Positions 20,350 through 33,098 are shown, counted from the first letter of the stretch. The stretch is 64,000 nt of DNA from Jatrophihabitans sp964252635 (GCF_964252635.1 NZ_CAXUNP010000002.1:108243-172242); one strand, 5' to 3'. The notes: a model not told the origin generated them from the sequence alone. Made by a program: numbers and translations.

Positions 20350-22914
20350 GTGAAGGCACTTCGTCGGCTGACCGTGCACGCCGCGTACCCCCCGGAACTG
20401 GCCGAGCTCGGCACCATCGTCGCGAACCTGCGCTGGTCGTGGCACGCGGAATCCGTCGACCTGCTCGCCTCGGTCGACCCGGATCTCTGGCGGTCCACCG
20501 GGCACGATCCGGGTCACATGCTGGCCATGGTCACCCCGCAGCGCTACCGCCAGCTCGCGGGCGACCGCAAGTTCCTGCGCCGCCTGGCCGACCTGTCCGA
20601 CGACCTGTCGGAGTACCTCACCCAGCCGCGGTGGTACCAGCAGCAGCAGGCGCAGCGTCCGCTGCCGGAGACCATCGGCTACTTCTCCCCGGAGTTCGGC
20701 ATCACCGAGGTGCTGCCCCAGTACTCGGGCGGCCTCGGCATCCTGGCCGGCGACCACCTCAAGGCCGCGAGCGACCTGGGCGTGCCCATCATCGGCGTCG
20801 GGCTGCTCTACGGCGCGGGCTACTTCCGCCAGTCGCTGTCGCGGGACGGCTGGCAGCTCGAGCACTACCCGTCGCTCGACCCGCAGGGGTTGCCGATCAC
20901 GGCCCTGACGGACGCCGACGGCAGCCCGGTGCGGGTGTCGATCGCGCTGCCCGGCTCGCGCACGCTGCACGCCGCGGTGTGGGTGGCGCAGGTCGGCCGG
21001 GTGCCGCTGCTGCTGCTCGACAGCGACATCGAGGACAACGACGCCGAGGCCCGTCTGGTCACCGACCGCCTCTACGGCGGCGGCCCGGACCACCGTCTCG
21101 AGCAGGAGCTGCTGCTCGGCGTGGGCGGGGTGCGCGCGATCCGTGCGTACTGCGCGGCAACTGGGGCCGCGGCGCCGTCGGTGTTCCACACCAACGAGGG
21201 ACACGCCGGCTTCCTCGGCGTCGAGCGGATCCGCGAGCTCGTCGAGACCGAGGGACTGGGCTTCGACGAGGCGCTGCAGGCGGTCCGTGCCGGCACGGTG
21301 TTCACCACCCACACCCCGGTCCCGGCAGGCATCGACCGTTTCTTGCGCGACCTCGTCGCCGCCCACCTGAGCGACCTCGCGACGCACGCGAGCATGCCGG
21401 CCGAACGCATCCTCGCGCTCGGCGCCGAGCAGGACCCCACCATCTTCAACATGGCCCACATGGGGCTGCGGCTCGGCCAGCGCGCCAACGGCGTCTCGCT
21501 GCTGCACGGCGAGGTCAGCCGCGGGATGTTCGCCGACCTGTGGCCCGGCTTCGACACCGACGACGTGCCGATCACGTCGGTCACCAACGGCGTGCACGCG
21601 CCCACCTGGATGTCGCGCGAGATCCTCGACGTCGTCGAGCGGGAGGTCGGCGCCGCGACGATCGCGAACGGTGGTGACTGGGACAGGGTCGACCGGATCG
21701 GCGACGCCGAGCTGTGGCGGGTGCGCAACGTGCTGCGCGAGCGACTCGTCACCGAGATCCGCCGCCGCGTGCACGCCTCCGGGGTGCAGCGTGGTTTCGG
21801 CGAGGCCGAGCTCGGCTGGGTCGCCAACGCATTCGACCCCGACGTGCTCACCATGGGGTTCGCGCGGCGGGTGCCGTCGTACAAGCGGCTGACGCTGATG
21901 CTGCGCGACCCCGCCCGGCTCAAGAAGCTGCTGCTCGACCCGGAACGCCCGGTGCAGATCGTCATCGCCGGCAAGAGTCACCCGGCCGACGACGGCGGCA
22001 AGCAGCTGATCGCGCAGATGGTGCGCTTCGCCGACGACCCCGAGGTGCGGCACCGCATCACGTTCCTGCCCGACTACGACATCGGCATGGCGCGCTACCT
22101 CTACTGGGGCGTCGACGTGTGGCTGAACAACCCGTTGCGCCCACTGGAGGCCTGTGGCACGTCGGGCATGAAGGCGGCGCTCAACGGCGCGCTCAACCTG
22201 TCGATCATGGACGGGTGGTGGGACGAGTGGTTCGACGGTGACAACGGGTGGGCGATCCCGTCCGCCGACGGCACCGCCGACCCCGACCGTCGCGACGACG
22301 TCGAGGCCCACGCTCTCTACGACCTGGTCGAGAACAACGTCGCGCCGCGGTTCTACGACCGCACCGGTGACGGGGGCGTCCCGGTCCGCTGGGTGCAGAT
22401 GGTGCGACACACGCTGAAGTCGCTCGGCCCGAAGGTGCTGGCCAGCCGGATGGTGGCCGAGTACGTCGACCGGCTCTACGCACCCGCCGGCGAGTCCTCG
22501 CAGCGGATGTCCGCCGACGACTACGCGGCGGCGCGTGAGCTCGCGGCCTGGACGGCCCGGGTGCGCGACGCGTGGCCGGCGGTGGCGGTGCTGCACGTCG
22601 ACTCGCAGCTGTCGGGCCAGGGCGGCGCCCAGGTCGGGGACACCATGAGCTTGCGGGCCGAGGTGGCGCTCGGCGGGCTCGACCCCGAGGACGTGACGGT
22701 CGAGGCCGTGTTCGGCGCGGTCGACCCCGAGGACCGGCTCGTGTCGACGTCGGTGGCGCCGTTGACGATCGAGGGGGCCGTCGACGGGACGGTGCGCTAC
22801 GAGGGCGACGTGCCGCTCGAGACCACCGGCCCGTTCGGTTACACCGTCCAGGTCCTGCCCGAGAACCCCCTGCTGGCGTCGTCGGCGGAGCTCGGGGTGG
22901 TCGCCACCGCGTGA
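20350..22914 (+). CDS. glgP: Alpha-glucan phosphorylase GlgP (DUF3417-containing type)
   Basis: This 854-residue PLP enzyme releases glucose-1-phosphate from alpha-1,4-glucan. The N-terminal DUF3417 region (about 1-115) starts LRRLTVHAAYPPELAELG. The phosphorylase core includes YFSPEFGITEVLPQYSGGLG, FHTNEGHAGFL, THTPVPAGIDRF and the PLP site CGTSGMKAALNGALN (Lys near 607). A beta domain follows at the C-terminus. The start is the GTG at 20350. It is divergent from glgE over 84 bp, so synthesis and breakdown share a control region. The 3' end overlaps the convergent metX by 76 bp. Confidence 0.95.
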   Translation: MKALRRLTVHAAYPPELAELGTIVANLRWSWHAESVDLLASVDPDLWRSTGHDPGHMLAMVTPQRYRQLAGDRKFLRRLADLSDDLSEYLTQPRWYQQQQAQRPLPETIGYFSPEFGITEVLPQYSGGLGILAGDHLKAASDLGVPIIGVGLLYGAGYFRQSLSRDGWQLEHYPSLDPQGLPITALTDADGSPVRVSIALPGSRTLHAAVWVAQVGRVPLLLLDSDIEDNDAEARLVTDRLYGGGPDHRLEQELLLGVGGVRAIRAYCAATGAAAPSVFHTNEGHAGFLGVERIRELVETEGLGFDEALQAVRAGTVFTTHTPVPAGIDRFLRDLVAAHLSDLATHASMPAERILALGAEQDPTIFNMAHMGLRLGQRANGVSLLHGEVSRGMFADLWPGFDTDDVPITSVTNGVHAPTWMSREILDVVEREVGAATIANGGDWDRVDRIGDAELWRVRNVLRERLVTEIRRRVHASGVQRGFGEAELGWVANAFDPDVLTMGFARRVPSYKRLTLMLRDPARLKKLLLDPERPVQIVIAGKSHPADDGGKQLIAQMVRFADDPEVRHRITFLPDYDIGMARYLYWGVDVWLNNPLRPLEACGTSGMKAALNGALNLSIMDGWWDEWFDGDNGWAIPSADGTADPDRRDDVEAHALYDLVENNVAPRFYDRTGDGGVPVRWVQMVRHTLKSLGPKVLASRMVAEYVDRLYAPAGESSQRMSADDYAAARELAAWTARVRDAWPAVAVLHVDSQLSGQGGAQVGDTMSLRAEVALGGLDPEDVTVEAVFGAVDPEDRLVSTSVAPLTIEGAVDGTVRYEGDVPLETTGPFGYTVQVLPENPLLASSAELGVVATA

Positions 22915-24014
22915 TCCAGGGTCCGCTGGATCAGGCGGCCCACCTGCTCGGTCTCGAGCAGGAACCCGTCGTGGCCGAAATCCGAGGCGATCACGTGCAG
23001 CCCGTCGGCGGTCGGGGTGTGGTCGGCGACGAACTGCTGCTGGCGTAACGGGTACAGCCGGTCGCTGTCGACGCCGGCGACGACGAGCGGCACCCGGATG
23101 GCGGCGAGGGCGGCCTCGACACCGACACGGCCGCGCCCGACGTCGTGGGTGTCCATCGCCTCGGTCAGCGTGACGTAGCTGCCGGCGTCGAAACGGTCGG
23201 CCAGCTTGTCGGCGTGGTGGTCCAGGTAGGACACGACGGCGTAGCGCCCGTCGTCCTGCACCTCCCGGCCGAAGCGCGTGTCCAGTTCGAGCTCACTGCG
23301 GTAGGTCAGGTGCGCGATGCGTCGGGCGGTGCCCAGGCCGTCGCGCGGGCCGTCGGTGTCGAACGGGCCGCGCCACAGGTAGTCGCCGCCGACCCAGGCC
23401 GGGTCGCTGCGGATTGCCGAGACCTGCGTGTACTGCGTCGCGAGCTGGTCGGCGCTGGCCGCGGCGCCGACCGCGAGCACGAGCGCCGCGCTCACGCGCC
23501 CGGGATGGCCGGCCGCCCACTCCAGGGCCCGCATGCCGCCCATGGAGCCGCCGAGGACCGCGGCGAACCGCGGGACGCCGAGGTGGTCGGCGAGCCGGAC
23601 CTCGACGTCCACCTGGTCGCGGATGGTCAGCGCCGGGAACCGCGACCCCCACGGGCGGCCCTCCGGCCCGTCGGCGCTCGACGGGCCGGTCGTGCCCTGG
23701 CAGCCGCCGAGGACGTTGGCGGCGACGACGAACCACCGGTTCGTGTCCAACGCGCGGCCCGGGCCGACGAGCGCGTCCCACCACCCGGGCGTCGGCTGGC
23801 CCTTGCCGGCCGGACCGGCGACGTGGGCGTCACCGGTGAGCGCATGCTCCACGAGCACCGCGTTGGTGATGCCGTGCTCGTCGAGCCGGGGCCGTCCCCA
23901 CGTCTCGTAGGCGACGCGGACGGCCGGCAGGTGCCCGCCGAGTTCGAGCTCGACGGCGCCGAGGTCGGCGAACCGGCGTCCCGCCACGGGATCGCCGACT
24001 CGCCACCCCGCCAC
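22839..24014 (-). CDS. metX: Homoserine O-acetyltransferase MetX
   Basis: This 391-residue alpha/beta hydrolase-fold enzyme acetylates homoserine with acetyl-CoA for methionine synthesis. The Ser nucleophile lies in AVLGGSMGGMRALEW (near 157), the Asp in GVDSDRLYPL (near 313) and the His in SDFGHDGFLLE (near 347). GCQGTTGPSS and WGSRFPALTIRD are family blocks. The start is a GTG at 24014, three bases after the metY stop, so the pair is one operon. The last 76 bases run antisense over the end of glgP. Succinyl-CoA use cannot be excluded from sequence. Confidence 0.95.
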   Translation of the reverse strand: MAGWRVGDPVAGRRFADLGAVELELGGHLPAVRVAYETWGRPRLDEHGITNAVLVEHALTGDAHVAGPAGKGQPTPGWWDALVGPGRALDTNRWFVVAANVLGGCQGTTGPSSADGPEGRPWGSRFPALTIRDQVDVEVRLADHLGVPRFAAVLGGSMGGMRALEWAAGHPGRVSAALVLAVGAAASADQLATQYTQVSAIRSDPAWVGGDYLWRGPFDTDGPRDGLGTARRIAHLTYRSELELDTRFGREVQDDGRYAVVSYLDHHADKLADRFDAGSYVTLTEAMDTHDVGRGRVGVEAALAAIRVPLVVAGVDSDRLYPLRQQQFVADHTPTADGLHVIASDFGHDGFLLETEQVGRLIQRTLDHAVATTPSSADDASRGFSGRTWTV

Positions 24015-24016
24015 GG

Positions 24017-25333
<1,317 letters not shown>

Positions 25334-25360
25334 GGGGCCTCCTCGGGCCGTGCGTGCGAT

Positions 25361-25383
25361 TTGTCTACCGGTTCAATCGACAA
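25361..25383. promoter_or_regulatory. Inverted repeat in metY / acetoacetyl-CoA synthetase divergent region
   Basis: Arms ttgtc and gacaa are separated by 13 bases, in the 105-bp region between divergent starts. It contains most of the AT-rich bases of the gap, where a promoter or operator is expected. The arms are short, so it may be fortuitous. Confidence 0.3.
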
Positions 25384-25438
25384 TCGTGCCACGCCCCGCG
25401 GCAGGCTCCTAGCGCGGCATCTCGCTAGGTTCGGACGC

Positions 25439-27439
25439 ATGACGAACGAGGGCGATCTGCTGTGGGAACCGTCCACCGAACGCATCGCGGGTTCGCGCAT
25501 CACCGCGTTCGGCAGCTGGCTGGCCGCGCAGGGCGGCATCACCACGGCGACCTACGACGAGCTGTGGGACTGGTCGGTCGCCGACCTCGACGCGTTCTGG
25601 TCGGCGCTGGCCCGCTGGTATGACGTGCGGTGGCACCGGCAGCCGACGGCGGCGCTCGCGTCGCGCGAGATGCCCGGGGCGCGCTGGTTTCCGGACGGCA
25701 CCCTGAACTACGCCGAGCACGCGCTGTTCCCGCCGGCCGGGGCGACCGGGTCCGAGGTGGCCGACGACGACGTCGCGGTCGTTGCCGGCCGCGAGGACGG
25801 TCGGTCGGCGACGCTGACCTGGGCGCAGCTGCGGGAGCAGGTCGCCAGCGTCCGCACGATGTTGGCTGGGCAGGGCGTCGGCGTCGGCGACCGGGTCGTC
25901 GGGCTGGTGCCGAACGCCCCCGAGGCGCTCGTGGCCATGCTCGCGACGTGCTCGCTGGGCGCGGTCTGGTCGTCGTGTTCACCGGACTTCGGGCCGCAGG
26001 CCGTGTCCGATCGCTTCGGCCAGATCGAGCCGACGGTGCTCGTCGCCGTCGACGGCTACGTCTACGGCGGCAAGAGCTACGACATCCGCCCGACGGTCAC
26101 CGCCCTGCGCGCCAAGCTGCCGACGCTGCGCGCCACCGTGCTGATGCCCTACCTCGACGCGCAGGCGACGCTGCCCGACGCGGGCGGGCAGGACACGGTG
26201 CTCTCGTGGCCGGACGTGCTGGCCACCCCCGGCACCCTCGCGTTCGAGCCGGTGCCGTTCGACGCGCCGCTGTGGATCCTGTACTCCTCGGGCACGACCG
26301 GGTTGCCCAAGCCCATCGTGCACGGGCACGGCGGCATCCTCGTCGAGCACGTGAAGCAGCTCGCCCTGCACCTCGACCTGGGGCCCGGTTCGCGGTTCTT
26401 CTGGTTCAGCACGACGGGCTGGATGATGTGGAACCTGCTGGTGTCGGGGTTGGTGGTCGGCTCGACGATCGTCCTGTTCGACGGCAACCCGGGCTACCCC
26501 GACCTCGGCGCGCTCTGGCGCTTCGCCGCCGACACCGGCATCACCTGTTTCGGCACGTCCGCGCCCTATCTCCAGGCCTGCATGAAGGCCGAGGTGCGAC
26601 CCGGTGCCGACACCGACCTGTCGGCCCTGCAGGCGGTCGGCTCCACCGGTGCGCCGTTGTCGCCCGAGGGCTTCGCCTGGGTCTACGCCGAGGTGGGCGG
26701 CGATCTCGCCCTCGGCTCGCTGTCGGGCGGGACGGACGTGTGCACCGCCTTCGTCGGGTCGGCGCCGACCCTGCCGGTGCGGGCCGGCGAGATCGCCTGC
26801 CGGATGCTCGGCTGTGCGGTCGAGGCCTACGACGAGAGCGGTCATCCCGTCATCGGTGAGGTCGGCGAGCTGGTGATCACCGAGCCCATGCCCTCGATGC
26901 CCGTGGCGTTCTGGAACGACCCGGACGGATCGCGCCTGCGTGAGGCCTACTACGACACCTACCCCGGCGTGTGGCGGCACGGCGACTGGATCAAGATCAC
27001 CGACCGGGGCTCGTGCGTCATCTACGGACGCTCGGACTCGACCCTGAACCGCGGCGGCGTGCGGATGGGCACGGCCGAGTTCTACACCGTGGTCGAGGAC
27101 CACCCCGCCGTGGCGGACTCGCTGGTCATCGACACCTCGTCGATGACGGCCGCGGCCGCCGGCACCGAGGGCAAGCTGCTGCTCTTCGTGGTGCCGGCCG
27201 ACGGCGTGACGATCGACGACACCGTCGTCGCCGAGTTGCGCACGCGCATCCGCACCGAGCTGTCGCCGCGCCACGTGCCCGACGAGGTGATCGTCATCGA
27301 CGCCGTCCCGCGCACGCTCAACGGCAAGAAGTGCGAGGTGCCGGTCAAACGGGTGCTGGCCGGCGTGCCGCTGGAGCGGGCCGTCAGTCGCGGGGCGCTC
27401 GCCAACCCGGAGGCCATGAGCGCGTTCCTGCCCGCGTAG
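25439..27439 (+). CDS. Acetoacetate-CoA ligase (acetoacetyl-CoA synthetase)
   Basis: This 666-residue ANL-superfamily ligase activates acetoacetate with ATP and CoA. The acetyl-CoA-synthetase-like N-terminus includes MPGARWFPDGTLNYAEHALF. Core motifs are the P-loop-like LYSSGTTGLPKPIVHGHGG, STTGWMMWNLLVSGL, GTDVCTAFVG and the C-terminal catalytic lysine region RTLNGKKCEVPVKRVL. The full-length match to the acetoacetate-CoA ligase family includes FWFSTTGWMMWN, which propionyl- and acetyl-CoA synthetases lack. It supports ketone-body or polyhydroxybutyrate carbon use. An ATG start lies at 25439. It is divergent from metY and convergent with the MOSC gene. Confidence 0.93.
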   Translation: MTNEGDLLWEPSTERIAGSRITAFGSWLAAQGGITTATYDELWDWSVADLDAFWSALARWYDVRWHRQPTAALASREMPGARWFPDGTLNYAEHALFPPAGATGSEVADDDVAVVAGREDGRSATLTWAQLREQVASVRTMLAGQGVGVGDRVVGLVPNAPEALVAMLATCSLGAVWSSCSPDFGPQAVSDRFGQIEPTVLVAVDGYVYGGKSYDIRPTVTALRAKLPTLRATVLMPYLDAQATLPDAGGQDTVLSWPDVLATPGTLAFEPVPFDAPLWILYSSGTTGLPKPIVHGHGGILVEHVKQLALHLDLGPGSRFFWFSTTGWMMWNLLVSGLVVGSTIVLFDGNPGYPDLGALWRFAADTGITCFGTSAPYLQACMKAEVRPGADTDLSALQAVGSTGAPLSPEGFAWVYAEVGGDLALGSLSGGTDVCTAFVGSAPTLPVRAGEIACRMLGCAVEAYDESGHPVIGEVGELVITEPMPSMPVAFWNDPDGSRLREAYYDTYPGVWRHGDWIKITDRGSCVIYGRSDSTLNRGGVRMGTAEFYTVVEDHPAVADSLVIDTSSMTAAAAGTEGKLLLFVVPADGVTIDDTVVAELRTRIRTELSPRHVPDEVIVIDAVPRTLNGKKCEVPVKRVLAGVPLERAVSRGALANPEAMSAFLPA

Positions 27440-27445
27440 CCGGGC

Positions 27446-28117
27446 TCAGCTGCGGGCGTGGTCGGCGAGGTCGGCGACCAGGTCGTCGCCCGCCGCGAGC
27501 AGGTCGCGGCGGGTGTCGCGGTCGGTGGTCAGGGCGCGGAAGGCCTGCGTCACGGTGACGCCGTGCTGCGGGCGGTGGACGACGGTGACCTCGTCCCCGC
27601 CGCGGATCTCGCCGGGCACGTCCACCCGCAGGTAGGCCCCGGGGCGGGCGTCGAGCGTGAACGTCCGCAGCCAGCCCGACAGCTCCATCCACCCCCGGAA
27701 GGTGGCGCACGGCAACCGCGGCACGGTCACCACCAGCTCCACCGTGTCGCCGATCCGCCACCGCTCACCGAGGACCGCGGCGTTCACGTCCAGGCCCCGG
27801 GTCGTCAGGTTCTCGCCGAACGACCCGTCGGGCAGGTCGCGGTCGAGACGGGCCGCCCAGGCGTCGAGGTCCTCGCGCGCGAAGGCGTAGACGGCCTGGT
27901 CGCGGCCGCCGTGGTTCTCGACGTCGCCGATGAAGTCGCCGACCAGCCCGCTGCCGAGCCCGGTGGTCCGGGGCCCCGGGTCGCGGACCAGCACCGGCCC
28001 GTCGACAGGGTGTTTCGCGATGCCCGTGGACTCGGCGGCCTTGAACGGGTTGGGTCGCGGCGCCCCGATGTTCACCGAGCCCAGCCGCCCCGTGACCGTC
28101 GACGTGCCGTGCGTCAT
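27446..28117 (-). CDS. MOSC-domain protein, YiiM-like
   Basis: This 223-residue protein has a MOSC (molybdenum cofactor sulfurase C-terminal) domain with the conserved Cys in VPRLPCATFRGWM. VENHGGRDQAVYAFAREDLD and DGSFGENLTTRGLDV are hallmarks of the YiiM branch. YiiM proteins use molybdenum cofactor to detoxify N-hydroxylated bases. Activity here is inferred. The start ATG overlaps the ABC permease stop by one base (TGATG), so it is translated from the drrAB-like transcript, although a functional link is not obvious. Confidence 0.9.
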   Translation of the reverse strand: MTHGTSTVTGRLGSVNIGAPRPNPFKAAESTGIAKHPVDGPVLVRDPGPRTTGLGSGLVGDFIGDVENHGGRDQAVYAFAREDLDAWAARLDRDLPDGSFGENLTTRGLDVNAAVLGERWRIGDTVELVVTVPRLPCATFRGWMELSGWLRTFTLDARPGAYLRVDVPGEIRGGDEVTVVHRPQHGVTVTQAFRALTTDRDTRRDLLAAGDDLVADLADHARS

Positions 28118-28986
28118 CAGCGGGCCGCCGCGCGCTTGTACTGCCGCACCGACAGCGGGACGAAGACCACGAGGATGCCGACCACCCAGCACAGCGTGTA
28201 CAGGATCGGATGGTGCAGCGACCACGGGTCGGTGGGCAGCGGGGCGGTGCCGGTGTTGCCGAACAGCTGCCTCGCGGCCTGGGTCACCGTCGTCACCGGG
28301 TTCCAGTTGGCGATGACCCTGAGTACGGACGGGAAGTTCTTGGTCGGGACGAAGGTGTTGGCGATGAACGTCAACGGGAAGATGACGATGAACGAGGCGT
28401 TGTTGACGACCTCGGGGCTGGGCACCAGCAGGCCCACCAGCGCCATGATCCAGGACATCGCGTAGGCGAAGAGCAGGAGCAGGACGAACCCGCCGAGCGC
28501 CTCGCCGACCGACGTGCGGATGCGCCACCCGATGATCAGGCCGGTGAGCGACATGATCACCACGACGAGGACGTTGTTGAGCACGTCGCTGGTGGTGCGG
28601 CCGACCAGTACCGCCGAGCGGGACATCGGCAGCGAGCGGAACCGGTCGATGATGCCCTTCTGGATGTCGTCGGCCAGGCCGGCGCCGGTGACCGTGACCC
28701 CGAAGATGACCGTCTGCGCGAAGATGCCGGGGATCAGGTATTCGCGGTAGCCCACGCCCGGTGGGGCCTTGATGGCGCTGCCGAAGATGTAGCCGAACAG
28801 CAGGATGAACATGATGGGCGAGATCGTCGAGAACACGAGCAGGTCGGGCACCCGCTTGATCTTGATCAGGTTGCGCTTGGCCACCGTGGCGCCGTCGACC
28901 AGGGCCTTGCGCAGACCACCCGTCGAGGGGGGCGACCACGTACCGCCGGTGGGGGCGGTCTCGCTGCTCGCGACGTCGGTGCTCAT
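28117..28986 (-). CDS. ABC-2 type exporter permease, DrrB-like
   Basis: This 289-residue ABC-2 membrane protein has six predicted helices. The cytoplasmic N-terminus carries KALVDGATVAKRNLIKIKRVP. The family block is GLADDIQKGIIDRFRSLPMSRSAVLVGR, which begins the loop before the third helix. FPLTFIANTFVPTKNFP and NPVTTVTQAARQLFGN close it. This is the DrrB signature of drug or lipid exporters. It overlaps the ATPase gene by 4 bp and forms one transporter with it. Substrate is unknown, and antibiotic self-resistance should not be assumed because no biosynthetic genes are nearby. Confidence 0.92.
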   Translation of the reverse strand: MSTDVASSETAPTGGTWSPPSTGGLRKALVDGATVAKRNLIKIKRVPDLLVFSTISPIMFILLFGYIFGSAIKAPPGVGYREYLIPGIFAQTVIFGVTVTGAGLADDIQKGIIDRFRSLPMSRSAVLVGRTTSDVLNNVLVVVIMSLTGLIIGWRIRTSVGEALGGFVLLLLFAYAMSWIMALVGLLVPSPEVVNNASFIVIFPLTFIANTFVPTKNFPSVLRVIANWNPVTTVTQAARQLFGNTGTAPLPTDPWSLHHPILYTLCWVVGILVVFVPLSVRQYKRAAAR

Positions 28987-29969
28987 GAGGTCGCTCCGGT
29001 CAGTTCGGGCTCGGGTTCGGGGTCGTCCTCGCTGCGGTGCCCGGTGAGGGTCAGGAAGACGTCGTCCAGGGTCGGGCGGCGCAGCGCGACGTCGTGCAGG
29101 GCGACGCCCGCGGTGTCGAGGTGCCGCAGCGCCTCGGTGAGCGTCGCGGCGCCGCCGCGGACCGGCGCGGTGAGGCGCCGGGTGTGCGGGTCGACGTCGA
29201 CGGAGCCGCCCTCGGCCAGCCGGGCCAGCACCTCCTGGGCGGCCGGGATCTCCGACGCATCGGACACCACGACCTCGACGCGCTCGCCGCCGACCTGGGC
29301 CTTGAGCTCGTCGGCGGTGCCCTCGGCGATGGAGTTGCCGTGGTCGATGACCACGATGCGGTCGGCCAGGCGGTCGGCCTCCTCGAGGTACTGCGTGGTC
29401 AGCAGCACGGTGGTGCCGCCCGACACGAGCTCACGGATGACGTCCCACATGTCGTTGCGGCTGCGCGGGTCGAGGCCGGTGGTCGGCTCGTCCAGGAACA
29501 GCACCGGCGGCGAGGCCACCAGCGCGCCGGCGAGGTCGAGCCGGCGCCGCATGCCGCCGGAGTACGTCTTGGCCATCCGATCGCCGGAGTCGGCGAGCGT
29601 GAAGCGCTCGAGCAGTTCGCGGGCGCGGTCCTTCGAGCGGCGACGACCCAGCCCGTACAGGCGGCCGATCATGTCGAGGTTCTCGAAACCGGTCAGGTAC
29701 TCGTCGACCGCGGCGTACTGGCCGGAGAGCCCGATGCGGGCGCGGACCTGCCCGGGGTGGGCGCGCACGTCGATGCCGGCGACCGTCGCCGTGCCCTCGT
29801 CGGGCTCGAGCAGCGTGGTGAGGACCCGGACGGCCGTGGTCTTGCCCGCGCCGTTGGGCCCGAGCAGGCCCAGCACGGTGCCCTCGGGGACGGCGAGGTC
29901 GAGGCCGTCGAGCGCGCGCAGCGAGCCGTAGACCTTCACGAGGCCGTGCGCCTCGATGACGTCGGTCAT
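28983..29969 (-). CDS. ABC exporter ATP-binding protein, DrrA-like
   Basis: This 328-residue ATPase has Walker A LGPNGAGKTTAVRVL (near 40), the signature YSGGMRRRLDLAGAL (near 140) and Walker B VLFLDEPTTGLDPRSR (near 165). The H-loop follows in TTQYLEEADRLADRI. The C-terminal DrrA-type extension of about 90 residues is present (RRLTAPVRGGAATLTEALRH). It powers the adjacent ABC-2 permease. The start is the ATG at 29969. The 92 bp upstream to 30061 must hold the operon promoter, but no clear -35/-10 pair is visible. Confidence 0.94.
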   Translation of the reverse strand: MTDVIEAHGLVKVYGSLRALDGLDLAVPEGTVLGLLGPNGAGKTTAVRVLTTLLEPDEGTATVAGIDVRAHPGQVRARIGLSGQYAAVDEYLTGFENLDMIGRLYGLGRRRSKDRARELLERFTLADSGDRMAKTYSGGMRRRLDLAGALVASPPVLFLDEPTTGLDPRSRNDMWDVIRELVSGGTTVLLTTQYLEEADRLADRIVVIDHGNSIAEGTADELKAQVGGERVEVVVSDASEIPAAQEVLARLAEGGSVDVDPHTRRLTAPVRGGAATLTEALRHLDTAGVALHDVALRRPTLDDVFLTLTGHRSEDDPEPEPELTGATS

Positions 29970-30061
29970 GGTGACCTTCCTGCGTGGGGGACGGCGGTGT
30001 CCCCGGGTGCCGCCAGCGTAGGGCGACCCACTGACGAGGGACGAACGGTTTCGGCGGCTCG

Positions 30062-30835
30062 CTACACGAGGTCGACGACGTCGGCGATCGAGTCCAGCAC
30101 CCGGCCCGGTCGCCAGGGGAAGCGCTCGACGTCGCCGCGCTGGGTGGAGCCGGAGAGCACCAGGATGGTGTCGAGCCCCGCCTCGATGCCGGCCAGCACG
30201 TCGGTGTCCATGCGGTCGCCGACCATTATCGTGGACTCGGAGTGGGCCTCGATGCGGTTCAGCGCGCTGCGCAGCATCATCGGGTTGGGCTTGCCGACGA
30301 AGTACGGCTCTCGGCCCGTCGCCTTGGTGATCATGGCGGCCACCGAGCCGGTGGCCGGCAGCGGACCTTGCTCGGAGGGCCCGGTGACGTCGGGGTTGGT
30401 GGCGATGAACCGGGCGCCGCCCTCGATGAGGCGGATGGCTCGGGTGATGGCCTCGAAGGAGTACGTACGGGTCTCGCCGAGCACCACGAAATCGGGATTG
30501 CGGTCGGTGAGGATGTAGCCGACGTCGTGCAGGGCGGTGGTCAGCCCGGCCTCGCCGATGACGTGGGCCGTGCCGTGCGGCAGCTGGTCGGCCAGGAAGG
30601 TGGCGGTGGCCAGGGCCGAGGTCCAGATCGCGTCCTCGGGCACCTGCAGGCCGGACGTGGCCAGCCGGGCCGACAGGTCGCGGGGCGTGAAGATCGAGTT
30701 GTTGGTCAGCACCAGGAACTTGCGGCCGCGCTCCTCGAGCCGGGCCAGGAATTCGGCGGCACCCGGCACGGCATGCTCCTCGCGCACGAGGACGCCGTCC
30801 ATGTCCGAGAGCCAGGACTCCGCCGCGCCACGCAT
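30062..30835 (-). CDS. HAD-IIA family phosphatase (NagD-like)
   Basis: This 257-residue haloacid-dehalogenase-superfamily protein has motif I WLSDMDGVL (the DxD pair near 12-14), motif II in LTNNSI and motif IV in VGDRMDTDVLAG. The NagD-type C2 cap lies in the middle (VIGEAGLTTALHDVG, FVVLGETRTYSFEAI). Relatives dephosphorylate nucleotides, phosphoglycolate or sugar phosphates. The exact substrate is unknown. The ATG at 30835 is chosen over one 51 bases upstream because motif I then falls at the usual distance. It stands alone between drrA-like and glgX. Confidence 0.87.
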   Translation of the reverse strand: MRGAAESWLSDMDGVLVREEHAVPGAAEFLARLEERGRKFLVLTNNSIFTPRDLSARLATSGLQVPEDAIWTSALATATFLADQLPHGTAHVIGEAGLTTALHDVGYILTDRNPDFVVLGETRTYSFEAITRAIRLIEGGARFIATNPDVTGPSEQGPLPATGSVAAMITKATGREPYFVGKPNPMMLRSALNRIEAHSESTIMVGDRMDTDVLAGIEAGLDTILVLSGSTQRGDVERFPWRPGRVLDSIADVVDLV

Positions 30836-30895
30836 GGCCCCAGTCTGCCCGGTCGGCCCCTTCCGCCCCAGGGCAGGCCGATCCACCCCCCCGGT

Positions 30896-30909
30896 CAGGT
30901 GATCACCTG
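30896..30909. promoter_or_regulatory. Perfect 14-bp palindrome upstream of the HAD-IIA gene
   Basis: The sequence caggtgatcacctg is a perfect palindrome, 61 bp upstream of the HAD-IIA start and 39 bp beyond the glgX stop. With no loop it is more like a dimeric regulator site than a terminator. No candidate regulator lies beside it. Confidence 0.3.
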
Positions 30910-30947
30910 CGGATCCGGGCGGCTGGTCGACCGCGAGACGTAGTCGA

Positions 30948-33098
<2,151 letters not shown>

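Noticed and set aside
20335..22596. About 753-codon minus-strand frame opposite glgP
   Set aside because: Composition is Val/Arg/His-rich without domains, and glgP motifs on the plus strand are complete.
25334..25438. SAM riboswitch in front of metY
   Set aside because: The gap is only 105 bases, must also hold a divergent promoter, and shows none of the conserved SAM-aptamer helices.
28117..29969. Antibiotic self-resistance locus based on DrrAB similarity
   Set aside because: No biosynthetic genes lie nearby, and DrrAB-like exporters of unknown substrate are common in actinomycetes.
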